Shown here: positions 34,612-45,500 of the stretch, piece after piece | Layout of the letters: each line of letters starts with the position of its first letter | How positions within the stretch are numbered: the first letter of the stretch is position 1 | From: Bolinopsis microptera | Lineage: Eukaryota; Ctenophora; Tentaculata; Lobata; Bolinopsidae | NCBI RefSeq assembly: GCF_026151205.1 | Contig: NC_087074.1 | Coordinates: 13,911,167 to 13,975,166, forward strand | DNA length: 64,000 nucleotides | Reading direction: 5' to 3' | Position numbers and translations under genes: made by a program | The notes under the pieces: model-generated | The model's database searches: none | The model's input: only the letters and a program-made list of their open reading frames with translations | What the model was told of the DNA's origin: nothing

Positions 34612-34650
34612 CTAAAAACAGATCAATTAGTTTAGAAATCATTTTGGAAA
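34612..34650 (-). promoter_or_regulatory. Splice acceptor and branch region of the CASP intron
   Basis: The minus strand reads TTCTAAACTAATTGATCTG then TTTTTAG/G, a pyrimidine-rich acceptor with an ACTAAT branch-like site. The 5' exon was not located. Confidence 0.6.
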
Positions 34651-34687
34651 TAAGAAATAAGTAAAAAATTAAATATAACTAAGCATG

Positions 34688-34931
34688 CAGTAGAACCCAG
34701 ATTTATCGTACCCAGATTTACCATAATCCCTGATTTACTGTATCCCTTCCCTTTCCCCAACATTGTTTTAAAAATTTCTAGTGTCTACATTTCAGTTAGA
34801 TATCACTTGATTCATTGCACAGTAAAACCCAGATTTACTGCGTCGGACTTACTGCGCCTGATTTACCGCAAACCCCGATTTACCACTGTGTTTCTTTTCC
34901 CCAAACTCTACGGTAAATCAGGGTTTTACTG
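34688..34931. mobile_element. Pogo/Tigger-like MITE remnants with GATTTACCG subterminal repeats
   Basis: CAGTAGAACCCAGATTTA at 34688 and CAGTAAAACCCAGATTTAC at 34820 face an inverted end ending at 34931 (CAGTAAAACCCTGATTTACC on the minus strand). The motif CC-N-GATTTAC recurs about eight times between them. The CAGT termini and such repeats are typical of pogo/Tigger elements. No TA duplication is obvious, so these are remnants. Confidence 0.6.
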
Positions 34932-35185
34932 AACTAAACAGCTCATAAACATGATTCTGATGTCAAGTAAGATCTAGACTGTCAGGCTTGTTATTACCTC
35001 TATCTACCCCTTACTTGATTGCTTATTAACTGTAAACATTGATTGGGAACCGTGGGGTAAAAAACCATTTGATCCCACTGGCTTAAGTTTTAAAAGTTTA
35101 TAACAACTATAAGGGGAATTGGCTTATTCCATGTCAAAAGATATCTATGGATCTAGATACTGGTGGAGAGTTGGTATAATAATAA

Positions 35186-38100
35186 ACTTTTTCAAACTCT
35201 CCTACTCTCCCTACTAATGGGTCAGAGCAGGATCAACAACCTAACATCATCCCTCCAGCTCGACGTGAGAGGAAGGCTCGCACGGAGACTTCCACTCGGC
35301 ACACGTGGAGCAAGGAGGACAACATACAGCTCATGACGCTGTATTACCAGAGCCAACCATCCCGCTCTGGTTACAGGAGAAGACTCCGATCACTGTGGGA
35401 TGATGCCGGACTCTTCACTTGTACGGAACAAAGATTGGCAGACCAAGCAAGGTCAATCAGAAATAATAATCTCCTTTCAGACATAGAACTACTGGAGATT
35501 CGAGGTACTCTTCCACCTAGCGTAGTGGAAAAGGCTCCAACAACGACAACTCAAGCTTTACCCACAGTCTCCCAAGCAATCAGGACGTTGAGGGATGCAA
35601 CTATCCCAACTGTCGCCGCTGAAGAACTCACCCCCACCACAACGGTACCTGATTTTGACAAGGAGGCAATCATTGAACGGCTAAAAAGGCTCCTAGAAGA
35701 CCCTTCAGTGATAGAAACCAAGCCCCTGAGACATGTGAACAGAAAGAAGCTTATGGAGGAAACATCTCTCATCAACTCATGTATAGCAGAGATTCCAACT
35801 TCTTCAATCACTGAAACCAACACCCTATTGCTTGCAGGGGCACATTTAGTCAGCGAAAGACTTGGTGAAAAACCTGCAAATAAGAATACAGGGAAACGGA
35901 AAACTCCACTATGGAAAAGAAGAATCGAAGATAAGATTACCCAGGTTAGGAAAGACATCTCCTACCTTGAGGAGAAGAAGAAAGGTACTACCCTTAAACA
36001 AAAAATACTAGAAGGGCTCAACAGACGTCACCCTCTGTTGAAGAAAAAGGGTATACCATGCATCATTGAGGAGCTCAAGCAACGTCTTCGCGCAAAAGCA
36101 GCTAAGATAAAGAGATTTAATAAAAGATGCGAACGATACCACCAGAACAAGTTGTTTGGAAACAACCAGGGGCAGTTCTACAGAAACCTTCAAACAAACC
36201 CTGAAGAACAGGATATCTCCCACCCTGAGGCTGACAAGGATTCTTGTCTGAAGTTCTGGAAGAACATATGGGAGCAGCCGGTTGAACACAACAGTGATGC
36301 TGAATGGTTACCGGATGTCAGAACAGCACTAGCCTCAGCAGATGAACAGAGACAGTTTGTTATAACTAACACCCTGGTTGCAGATAGAGTGAAGAAAATG
36401 ACTAATTGGTCCTCTCCTGGTACAGACGGACTGCATGCTTATTGGATAAAGCACTTTAAAGAACTCCACAATAGGATTGCAGATCAACTTATGAATTGCC
36501 TAACCAACGCTGATATCCCAGACTGGATGACATTGGGACGCACGTACCTGCTCATCAAGGACCACTCGAAAGGACCCATCCCAGGCAATTTCAGACCGAT
36601 TACTTGCTTATCAGCTATGTGGAAACTGTTCACTGGTCTAATCTCAGATTCCATTTACCACCATTTAGACCAGCAAAAGCTCCTCCCCCCTGAGCAGAAA
36701 GGGTGCAAGAAGAAGAGTAGAGGATGTAAAGAACAGTTAATGATAGACAAACTCATCCTGAAGAACTGTAAACGAAGGAAGCGGAACCTGAACATGACGT
36801 TTATAGACTACAAGAAGGCGTATGATAGCGTCCCACACTCCTGGATTCTATCTTGTTTGACCATGTGTGGCATCTCTTCATGCATCATAGACCTGTTTGA
36901 AGCCTCCTTCAAACAATCGTATGTTAACCTGATGCTTGGTAAAGTTTCCCTTGGGAGAATTAAAATTAATAGAGGTCTATTCCAAGGAGACTCAGTCTCA
37001 CCTATCCACTTTATCATTAGTCTTATACCCCTGTCCATTCTTTTGAATAAGCATGACATAGGATACTCTCTGGAGAGAGGAGGTCAACCGAAAGTGTCGC
37101 ATAGGCTATATATGGACGACCTCAAGTTGTATGCCGAGAGTGAAGACGAAATGCACACACTGGTTAATACCACAGCAGAGTTCAGCAGTGACATAAAAAT
37201 GGAATTTGGGCTAGAGAAATGTGCCGTGGTGAAGGTGAAGAAGGGAGCAAGAGCCGTTTTTGAAGGCATCTCCCTACCCACAGGTGAACAGATCCATGAG
37301 TTGGAGGACGACGGCTATAAGTATCTGGGAATACTAGAAGCCAATGATATACTACACAAAGAGATGAAAGCACTGGTTACAAAAGAGTATATCAGAAGAG
37401 TTAAAAAGGTTTTGAAATCCCAGCTTCATGGCAGGAATAGTATACAAGCGATTAACACCTGGGCTGTACCTGTGATAAGATATGGAGCTGGAATTCTCTC
37501 ATGGAATGCTGGGGAGACCAAAGCCTTAGATGTCAAGACCCGGAAACTGATGAGGATACATGGAGCTCACCACCCCCAAGGAGATGTTGATCGGTTATAC
37601 GTCAGCCGTCAACTGGGTGGCCGTGGGCTACATAGTATAGAGGAAGTCGTTAAGAGAGAGGAGAATGCACTCACCACTTATGTGGTGAGAAGTAGAGACC
37701 CAGAACTGATTGCTCTGAAGGACTACTTTGTCAAAGACAAGATACTCTTGGGTGAAGAGATAGAGAAAGATATTGACCGAACACAACGCGAGGAAATCCG
37801 CAAGGAGAAATGGACTGCTAAAGTGATACACGGACAGTTCCCAAGGCAGATGATGGGTACAGCAGACCCGTTAACCTCTTGGAACTGGCTCACCCAACAA
37901 GATTTGAAGAAGGAGACAGAAGGATTGTTGATAGCAGCCCAAGACCAAGCACTTAGGACTAATTACGTGAAGCACAGGATTGACAAAACACCTGGCTCTT
38001 CTCCCCTCTGCAGACTCTGCAGAAATCATTACGAGACAATAGACCACATACTGAATGGGTGCCCAAAACTTTCACAGACAGAATATAAGTGTCGGCATGA

Positions 38101-38578
38101 CAAAGTAGCTGCCGCATTGCACTGGAGTCTGTGCAAGGAATACGGCTTCCCACGCAGTAAAAGGTGGTACGAACACCGGGCAGAGAAGGTGCTGGAGAAC
38201 GGACAAGTCAAGATATTGTGGGACTTCCATGTCCAGTCGGACCACGTTATCGAACACTGTAGACCGGATCTCCTCCTGGTAGACAAGGTAACCAACGCAG
38301 CAACCATCATTGACGTTGCAGTCCCAGGAGATACCCGGATCTTGGATAGAGAACAAGAAAAGATTCTGAAATATCAAGACCTGAAAAGAGAAATTAAGAA
38401 GAACTGGAATTTACGAAAGGTCACAATCGTCCCTGTGGTGATAGGCGCATTAGGAACTATCACCATAAACTTTCGTAAACACCTCGACGCAGTCCACTGC
38501 AATCTGAGCATCTCTAATCTCCAGAAGACAGCTCTGCTTGGATCAGCCAGGATTCTCAGGATGGTCTTAGACATATAA
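35186..38578 (+). CDS. R2-superclade LINE polyprotein: N-terminal DNA-binding region, RT, CCHC, restriction-like endonuclease
   Basis: The product is a non-LTR retrotransposon polyprotein. Open frame runs from 35186; the first ATG is at 35333 (1081 residues), but the upstream 49 codons already contain WSKEDNIQLM, part of a Myb/Trp-rich domain continued by RSGYRRRLRSLWDD, so translation probably starts earlier. RT motifs are FRPITCLSAMWKLFTGLI, EQKGCKKKSRGCKEQLMIDK, TFIDYKKAYDSVPHSWIL, GLFQGDSVSPI and the catalytic YMDDLKLY. A CCHC finger (CRLCRNHYETIDHILNGC) and a PD-(D/E)xK-like nuclease (CRPDLLLV then IIDVAVPGD) follow, as in R2, NeSL and Hero-like elements. No APE endonuclease is present. 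The frame has no stops or frameshifts, so the element may be recently active. The clade within the R2 group is uncertain. Confidence 0.85.
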   Translation, partial: TFSNSPTLPTNGSEQDQQPNIIPPARRERKARTETSTRHTWSKEDNIQLMTLYYQSQPSRSGYRRRLRSLWDDAGLFTCTEQRLADQARSIRNNNLLSDIELLEIRGTLPPSVVEKAPTTTTQALPTVSQAIRTLRDATIPTVAAEELTPTTTVPDFDKEAIIERLKRLLEDPSVIETKPLRHVNRKKLMEETSLINSCIAEIPTSSITETNTLLLAGAHLVSERLGEKPANKNTGKRKTPLWKRRIEDKITQVRKDISYLEEKKKGTTLKQKILEGLNRRHPLLKKKGIPCIIEELKQRLRAKAAKIKRFNKRCERYHQNKLFGNNQGQFYRNLQTNPEEQDISHPEADKDSCLKFWKNIWEQPVEHNSDAEWLPDVRTALASADEQRQFVITNTLVADRVKKMTNWSSPGTDGLHAYWIKHFKELHNRIADQLMNCLTNADIPDWMTLGRTYLLIKDHSKGPIPGNFRPITCLSAMWKLFTGLISDSIYHHLDQQKLLPPEQKGCKKKSRGCKEQLMIDKLILKNCKRRKRNLNMTFIDYKKAYDSVPHSWILSCLTMCGISSCIIDLFEASFKQSYVNLMLGKVSLGRIKINRGLFQGDSVSPIHFIISLIPLSILLNKHDIGYSLERGGQPKVSHRLYMDDLKLYAESEDEMHTLVNTTAEFSSDIKMEFGLEKCAVVKVKKGARAVFEGISLPTGEQIHELEDDGYKYLGILEANDILHKEMKALVTKEYIRRVKKVLKSQLHGRNSIQAINTWAVPVIRYGAGILSWNAGETKALDVKTRKLMRIHGAHHPQGDVDRLYVSRQLGGRGLHSIEEVVKREENALTTYVVRSRDPELIALKDYFVKDKILLGEEIEKDIDRTQREEIRKEKWTAKVIHGQFPRQMMGTADPLTSWNWLTQQDLKKETEGLLIAAQDQALRTNYVKHRIDKTPGSSPLCRLCRNHYETIDHILNGCPKLSQTEYKCRHDKVAAALHWSLCKEYGFPRSKRWYEHRAEKVLENGQVKILWDFHVQSDHVIEHCRPDLLLVDKVTNAATIIDVAVPGDTRILDREQEKILKYQDLKREIKKNWNLRKVTIVPVVIGALGTITINFRKHLDAVHCNLSISNLQKTALLGSARILRMVLDI

Positions 38579-39375
38579 TATATTTGAGTGTATAATACAC
38601 TGTAAATACTCTTTTTTTTTAGTTTAATTTTCACTGGGTACTCTAATAAACACTTTTTACCTGGTCCTCTTATTTTTTTTCCCTTGCTATGCAAGCCCTG
38701 TCTCTTGTTTATACAATTTTTAACTCGTATATTGGGTAGATTGAGTATTTATTATGGATTTTATATTGTTGTTAGCCCTGCTGATTTGTGTATTAGTAAT
38801 GATTACCTATCTGATGGACTACGGTATATACAGTTGATGGTAGTTTTCTCTTATTTTTCTTCTCTTGCTCTGCAAGCCCTGATTCTTGTATAAACATATT
38901 GTTTGATATAATATTGTATATTTTTGTATTGATTGTGGTATTTTGTGTGCCAGATTCAGCAATGGGTTCTTGCTGAATCACTGTATATTACACTCTGTGA
39001 CTAGTCCCTTTGATCCATCTCTTGCCCTGCAAGCCCTGTTTCTTGTCTATACAGCATATAATTATCATGTATCACATTGTAGTATGTAATAAACATTTGT
39101 AGTAGTGTAGGATTGTTTGAATTTCTTTTTGCTATGTTTTATAATATTTATTTGTATAATTTGTGAGTGTTTCTCCCGCTTTTCTTCCCTTGCGCAGCAA
39201 GCCCTGTCTCTTGTAAAAACAACCTTGAAAGTTTTGTAGATACATATAGTTTCTACACCTTTATCCTCTGGTCCCTAGGGTCAGCTGATCCCGGGCCAGA
39301 GGAAAACTACCGACTGCCAAGGTCTGACGCCTAGGCAGTCGAGACCTCTTATTGAGACCCTTTATAATAATAATA
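38579..39375 (+). repeat. 3'UTR of the R2-like LINE, first copy, with CTTGC-NNN-GCAAG hairpins
   Basis: It follows the LINE stop codon directly. Four copies of a CTTGC-NNN-GCAAG mini-hairpin lie at 38683, 38864, 39021 and 39189, each followed by CCCTG and TCTTG. Near the end are a 38-bp stem-loop (39265-39302, CCTCTGG/CCAGAGG) and a second one (39312-39340, GACTGCC/GGCAGTC). The copy ends in ATAATAATAAT. Structured 3'UTRs guide R2-type RT to its template. Confidence 0.75.
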
Positions 39376-40105
39376 GTAATAAACACTTTTTACCTGGTCC
39401 TCTTATATCTCTTCCCTTGCTATGCAAGCCCTGTCTCTTGTTTATACAATTTTTAACCCGTATATTGGGTAGACTGTGTATTTGTTATGTATTTTATATT
39501 AAATACAGTTTTGTGTACAAGTAATTATTGTTATTTACTGGACTAAGGGGTATACATGTGTTGGAGTTTTTCTCTTATTCTTCTTCTCTTGCTCTGCATG
39601 CCCTGATTCTTGTATAAACATGATGTTTGTTTAAATATTGTATATTCTTGTATTGATTGTGGTATTTTGTGGGTCAGATTCAGCAATACCCAATGGGTAC
39701 TTGCTGAATCACTGTTTTATACACTCTGTAGCCAGTCCCTGTGTTCCGTCCCTTGCCCTGCAAGCCCTGTTTCTTGATAATACAGCATTTATTTATCGTG
39801 TATTACATTGTAGTATGTAATAAACATTTGTAGTAGTGTAGGATTGTTTTAATTTCTTTTTGCTAGGTTTTATAATATTTATTTGTATAATTTGTGATTG
39901 TTTCTCCTGGTTTTCTTCCCTTGCGTAGCAAGCCCTGTCTCTTGTAAAAACAACCTCGAAAGATTTGTAGATACACATAGTCTCTACACCTTTACCCTCT
40001 GGTCCCTAGGGTCAGCTGATCCCGGGCCAGAGGAAATCTACCGACTGCCAAGGTTTGACGCCTAGGCAGTCGAGACCTCTTATTGAGACCCTTTATAATA
40101 ATAAT
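39376..40105 (+). repeat. Tandem second copy of the LINE 3' end (~732 bp)
   Basis: This is a head-to-tail repeat of 38645-39375 at a period of 731-733 bp. It has the same four mini-hairpins (39416, 39588, 39752, 39920), the same two terminal stem-loops and the same ATAATAATAAT end. It could be a tandem duplication or a second, 5'-truncated insertion into the first copy's tail. Confidence 0.85.
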
Positions 40106-40732
40106 TCTATACAGTTACATAATTGAAACAATTATGGCCCCTTATTGTGGACAGAGTATGTGTCTTCATTGAAGTGTCCTGGTATAAACTTATCTGAGTG
40201 ACTGCATTAAAATAATTTAAGGAGAGTTCTCTTAAAACATTGGGGATAAATACTAAGACCTAAAAAATCAAAACAAAATGCAGCCACCTAATTTGTTGTT
40301 AAGCTTTCTCTCCTCCTACGATTGACTAGTGGGACCATCTTTGAGGAGTATTAGGAACTTAGACCATTACAAATACCGTACTGTAAATTTGCAAGGTATG
40401 TGGACTAAGTGGGTCGAGAGTACTCGACTTGAAAGTGGGTGTTGACAATGTGGGGAGAGTTGGACTGTCTAATACAAAACAGTAATTTAATCAGCTTCTA
40501 TAATATAACCAGCTTAAGTTACCCATAACTTTTTGATATAAAATACCTTTGGATAGTATTGTGTTTTGGTAAATTTTAACGCCTAAAAATTGGCCAAAAG
40601 AAGACATTGTGATATCGTCTGATAGCACTGAGTCTTATGAGCCCCGATGCAGTGGATTGGCTTAGGATTAGTAAAACAAATTTTTTTTAGTAAAACAAAT
40701 TTTATTTTATACCCACAATCAATTCATATTTA
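40106..40732. other. Spacer between the R2-like LINE and the Gypsy element
   Basis: No gene. The only visible repeat is a 15-bp duplication AGTAAAACAAATTTT at about 40670-40705. Confidence 0.6.
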
Positions 40733-40737
40733 GTTCA

Positions 40738-40866
40738 TGTTATATATTCTAGTAATTTATTGTATGATTAACCGATATACTATTCAGGATGACTACCTGG
40801 GTTTTGGTTTTGGTTTAGCTTTTAGCTTTTAGTCTTGCGTTTACCTTGTCACAACGATTCATAACA
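40738..40866 (+). repeat. 5' LTR of the Gypsy element (129 bp)
   Basis: TG...CA ends. It is preceded by GTTCA and is one of the shorter LTRs for this superfamily. Confidence 0.92.
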
Positions 40867-41292
40867 ATGGCGACGAGTCTGGTTTCGAACTTACGCTTAT
40901 CCAAGGAACACGATTGTGTCAGAGAGTGGCTGGAAATCTTTGAAAACGCTGCTTCTGTCTTCATTTTCGCACACGCAGATAAGTTACCAGATGACGCAGA
41001 AGAGAAAACTGCTAAAAAAGCAGAACTCATGAGAACACTGTTAACAGTCAATCTGGGGCCTGACGCGTTGAAGAAGTTGCGTGCATTTACATTTCCAGAT
41101 GAAATTAAAGACACTACCTACGCTACCCTGAGAAAAACTCTTGTTGATCAGTTATCACCCAAAACAAACATTGTAGCTCAACAGCAGAAGTTTATGACGT
41201 TGAATCAGATTGCTGGTGAATCCTTATGTACTTTTATGTCACGATTGAAGGAAGCTGCTAATGTTTGTCAGTTCGGTGATTTGTTTGATTTA
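40867..41292 (+). pseudogene. Gypsy gag, N-terminal part (interrupted by DNA transposon)
   Basis: This is the N-terminal part of a retrotransposon Gag polyprotein, starting at the ATG immediately after the LTR. It shows a helical capsid-like segment (CVREWLEIFENAASVFIFAH; QQQKFMTLNQIAGESLCTFM). The genuine coding stops at TTA (41290-41292), where the TTAA-type insert begins; the remaining codons to 41382 are insert sequence. The two gag halves are in the same frame across the insertion site. Confidence 0.85.
40868..40877 (+). other. Primer-binding site matching the 3' end of tRNA-Ser(GCT)
   Basis: TGGCGACGAG begins one base after the LTR. It is complementary to CTCGTCGCCA, the 3' end of animal tRNA-Ser(GCT) (from memory of that tRNA). 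It overlaps the gag start codon. Confidence 0.6.
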
Positions 41293-41293
41293 A

Positions 41294-42589
41294 AGGATGA
41301 GGGGACCTTAGAATTTACTTCCAAATATTCGCGTTTAAGTCCTGTGAAAGTGTGTAGAATCAAAAAATACGCCGGACTGTGAAATCGATAATTCGTGCAA
41401 TATCACGCCGCGCTCCTATTGGCTGATAGCAATTTTGGGCTGTGACGTCACTTATGTATGTGTTAAGACCAACGTGCGCTGCGTGCACACCCTTCGCTCG
41501 TGTCAACATTTTGTTTCTGTTCTGTTTTAATTACGTCGTGTTACCTTTGGCGTTTGTGAGAGCGGTATCTTTGGTTGCACTGAATTAGTCTAAGTTTGAA
41601 GTTACGAATAATTCTCATTAATAGTTAAATGTAACTCAGAAAGGCTTTCTTCTAGTTGTAGTAGGTATTTCTATTTATAAATAGCTAAGATAAGTAGCAT
41701 TCGCTAGCTAAACCACAAACTGCTATTTTGTTTTGACTTGTTTGAAACCCGATATGGACACAATCTAAAAATCGATTGAATGTATGATGTAGTAGAAGAC
41801 ATTTTACTAGCTGGCCCTGGCGCCTCTAGTCCTATCTGAGTGCGCACGTGCGGTTTGACACTGAGCGTGTACCGGCCTTTAGTTGTACACTCATTTATAA
41901 TTTACCGTTTTAGTTTGCTGTGACTTGAGTGTAAAGCGTAACGAATGTGGATGTGTTCGTCTGCTATGCTTGGTATAATATTGTTTGGTGTAATAGTTGC
42001 AAATCTTGCTTACGTTATAAGTAGTGTCACATAGTGAGTTAGAACTTAAAAGCTTGCTGCTTGTCCAACTGGAATGAAGACATGCATTTCATACCTACCC
42101 GATCCATTTTTATTAGGACCGTGTTGTGTTGATATGACATGTTGATATATCAACTGTGATACAATACAGGGGGTTGCTAGGTGTTACGTTGGGAGCTATA
42201 AATATACATAATTTACATGCCTTTCTGTGTGACTTCAATCTTATTTCAGGTGTATCTCGGCTCATGGTTATCGTAGGGTGATAATTCTTTTTTCAACCGG
42301 TCATAAAAAGTCTCCTCTCCATTGGTTATAGGCTCGTTAGTATCGTAAATTGTTAATGTATTCTTAATTAGTAATTTAGTCGGCCCGCACGCTCATTTTA
42401 CCTGTATTTCTATATGCGCGGATCAGAGCAACTCACATAATTGACGTCACAGGTTCAAATTGTTTTGGCTGGATATCTCGGCGCGCGAATGAAATACAAC
42501 TTTGCGGATTTCACTAAAGTGGTTTTTACGATTAATGTAATAATAGGATTTGCACGAGAAAAAAACTTTTTCTAAGGTCCCCTCATCCT
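41294..42589. mobile_element. T2/Kolobok-like non-autonomous DNA transposon inserted in gag (1296 bp)
   Basis: Perfect 20-bp terminal inverted repeats (AGGATGAGGGGACCTTAGAA at 41294-41313 and its complement at 42570-42589) are flanked by TTAA on both sides (41290-41293 and 42590-42593). TTAAAGGAT resembles the TTAAAGGRR ends of T2-MITE/Kolobok elements. A piggyBac-type origin also fits TTAA but less well the end sequence. No ORF of note inside. Confidence 0.85.
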
Positions 42590-45500
42590 TTAATGGTGCG
42601 TACACGTTTTGTGGCTGGACTATCCTCTGATAGGATACGTGCTGAACTCATATCAGAATCTGCTACCAACGACACGTCTGCCAGCCTGTTTGATAAAGCT
42701 CAGACGAAGGAGAACGCTCTGCAAAGTTCAATTTCAGTCATAACACACTTTGTTCAAAAACCCGGGAAGTTTCAAAAACCTCAAAACTCTAAGTTCCATC
42801 AGAAGGCCGACCTTAGCATTGTTTGTTCACGTTGTACTGTTCGTGGTCATGTTGCGAAAAACTGCAAAGTTCGTTGCAGAAACTGTCGCAAACCCGGACA
42901 TATCGCGAAGAACTGTCGTTCTGCTAAGAAGCAATCCCATTGTGTTGAAGGGATTGGTGATCATGATGATGGCAACGCTTGCGCTGCTGATTATGGGTAC
43001 ACACATCAAGAGTCGGAGAACACGTTGTACTGCGTGGAGACGGCTGATCCTGTCCAGATTCCAGTACAGACTCCTGTTCCCGATGGTACTCTTCCTGCAT
43101 CAGTTGTTAGTAATTTATCCAGTTGGATTGATTGTAATCAGAAACCATTTCTTAAAGTTAAGATTAATGATAAGATTTTGAAAATGGAGTTAGATACTGG
43201 TTCATCTTTAAGCTGTATAAGTAAGTCTGATTTTGCTAGACTAGGACTAACTGATTGCCAGATTGTTCCATGTTCCCAGAAATTGCGAGTAGCTAATTTT
43301 AATTGTGAAAGCATTCACTGCAAGGCCCTTGTAAACGTTGAATTTAGAGGTAAGAAATGGATTTTACCACTATATGTTGTCGATTGTCGGTTTCCCACAC
43401 TCCTAGGTCGAGAGTGGATCATCCAGATGTTTGGTAAAGACTGGTTGGATCATATGATAGGACTTGTTGATGTTGAGCAATCTTACGCTGTCTCCAAGCT
43501 TCAGAGAGATGAATTTGTTAGTGAGATACTCCGCAGTCCTGTGTTCGATCCTGGTGTTGGAACTGTTAAAGAATTCGAAGCTTGTCTACAATTTAAGCCT
43601 GATGCGAGAGCAAAGTTTTGCAAGGCAAGGCAGGTCCCATTTACCATCGTAGACAAGGTTGGGAAAGCCATAGACGAGTTAGTGAAGAATGGACAGCTGA
43701 TTCCAACAGAGCACTCAGACTGGGCTTCACCCATAGTTCCTGTCATGAAAGCGGATGGTACGATTCGCATATGTGGTGACTACAAGACTACCGTAAATCC
43801 TAATCTTGACACAGCTATTTACCCACTTCCTAGGATAGAAGATTGCTTGAGTAAGATTGTCGGAGGTAAACTGTTTACTAAGCTGGATATCAGAGCCGCT
43901 TATAATAGTTTGAAGTTAAGAGAATGTGACCAAAAGATTGTGACTTTGAACACACACAAAGGATTGTTCAGTCCTACTTCTCTACCATTCGGTATTTCAT
44001 CTGCCGGACCGATATTTGAACGCAAGATTGATGATACCTTGAGAAAGACAGAGAACACAGCATGGCGTGTTGACGACATTCTAATAACTGGACCTGATGA
44101 TGAGAGTCACATGAAGAACGTGAGAACGGTGATTACAGCACTAAAGAAAGAAGGCTACAAATGCCGGCTAGACAAGTGTGTTTTCATGGAGCCTAAGGTT
44201 ACATTTCTTGGCCATGAAGTATCTGCTGACGGGATAAGACCGCTGAGTTCGAAAGTTGAAACCATAGTGAGAGCACCGTATCCTACTACTAGAGCGGAGA
44301 TGATATCATTTCTTGGTGGTGCACAGTACTATTCACGTTTTATTCCCAACATGTCAACAGTTGTTGAACCACTTAACCGTTTAAGACCCGCTGACAGTAT
44401 TTTCCACTTTGGAGATAGAGAAAAGAGAGCTTTTGATGAGTTAAAAGCACTGTTATCGTCTGACTTGGTTCTAACAGTCTACAACCCTGAGCTGGAGTTA
44501 AAGCTTGACACGGACGCTTCATCCGTTGGTTTAGGAGCTGTTATGTCACATATTGATGAAAATGGGACAGAGCGACCGATCGAGTATATATCTCGAACTC
44601 TAACGAAATCTGAGAGAAACTATTCCATGATAGAAAAAGAAGCATTGGCAATAGTTTGGGCGACTAAGAGACTGCACCGTTATCTTTTTGGACGACCGTT
44701 TACCCTAGTTACAGACCACAAGCCGCTGGAATCTATCTTTCACCCTAGTCGTGGAATTCCTAGCATGGTGGCAGGTCGTTTACAACGATGGTCATTGTTC
44801 CTAAGCGGTTACACTTACAAGATCCAGTTTCGACCCACTGGTAAACATTGTAATGCTGATCTATGTTCCCGTTTTCCACTGCCTTTAGACACATCGGCAG
44901 AGACGAGAGAGTTTGATGACGAGTTAACAGAGGAGTTTGAAATGAAACCTCTAGATACTCTTTTCAGCGTGCACTACTTCGGTGATGACAAACCTTTGAT
45001 TGACGCTGAGTTAATAGCTAGTCACACGAGAAGAGACAAGACACTTGGTCGAGTGTTACAGTTTGTTAAAGACGGCTGGAACGAGAAACCCCCTGTTGAT
45101 GTCGAGCTGAAACCGTTTTACACACGTCGAAACGAGTTGTCAGTAGACCAAAACTGTATTGTCTGGGGATCTCGAGTTTTTATTCCAGAGAGTATGAGAA
45201 AGAGCGTGCTTTCAATGCTTCATGTAACACACATGGGCATTTCACAGACCAAAGCACAAGCGAGAGGCTATGTTTATTGGCCAAACATGGATGCTGAGAT
45301 CGAGAAAATGGTTAAACTATGTGAACCATGTCAACTAAACCAGAAGAAACCCGCTAGATCTACACCACACCCATGGGCTAAAACTATGGAGGCTTGGGAG
45401 CGGATTCATCTAGATTTCTGTGGACCCTTTCTTGGATCTATGTGGCTGATAGTTATCTGTTCGTATTCAAAATGGTTAGAAGTTGTTAGAATGACGAACA

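Noticed and set aside
35551..38377. Numerous minus-strand open frames
   Set aside because: Shadows of the R2-like LINE polyprotein.
38683..39932. Evenly spaced CTTGC-NNN-GCAAG hairpins as a CRISPR-like array
   Set aside because: They lie within a LINE 3'UTR, the intervening DNA is itself repeated, and the genome is eukaryotic.
40880..40900. TTCGAAC-like T-loop sequence suggesting a tRNA gene
   Set aside because: It is explained by the extended primer-binding site and the gag coding sequence; no tRNA folds here.
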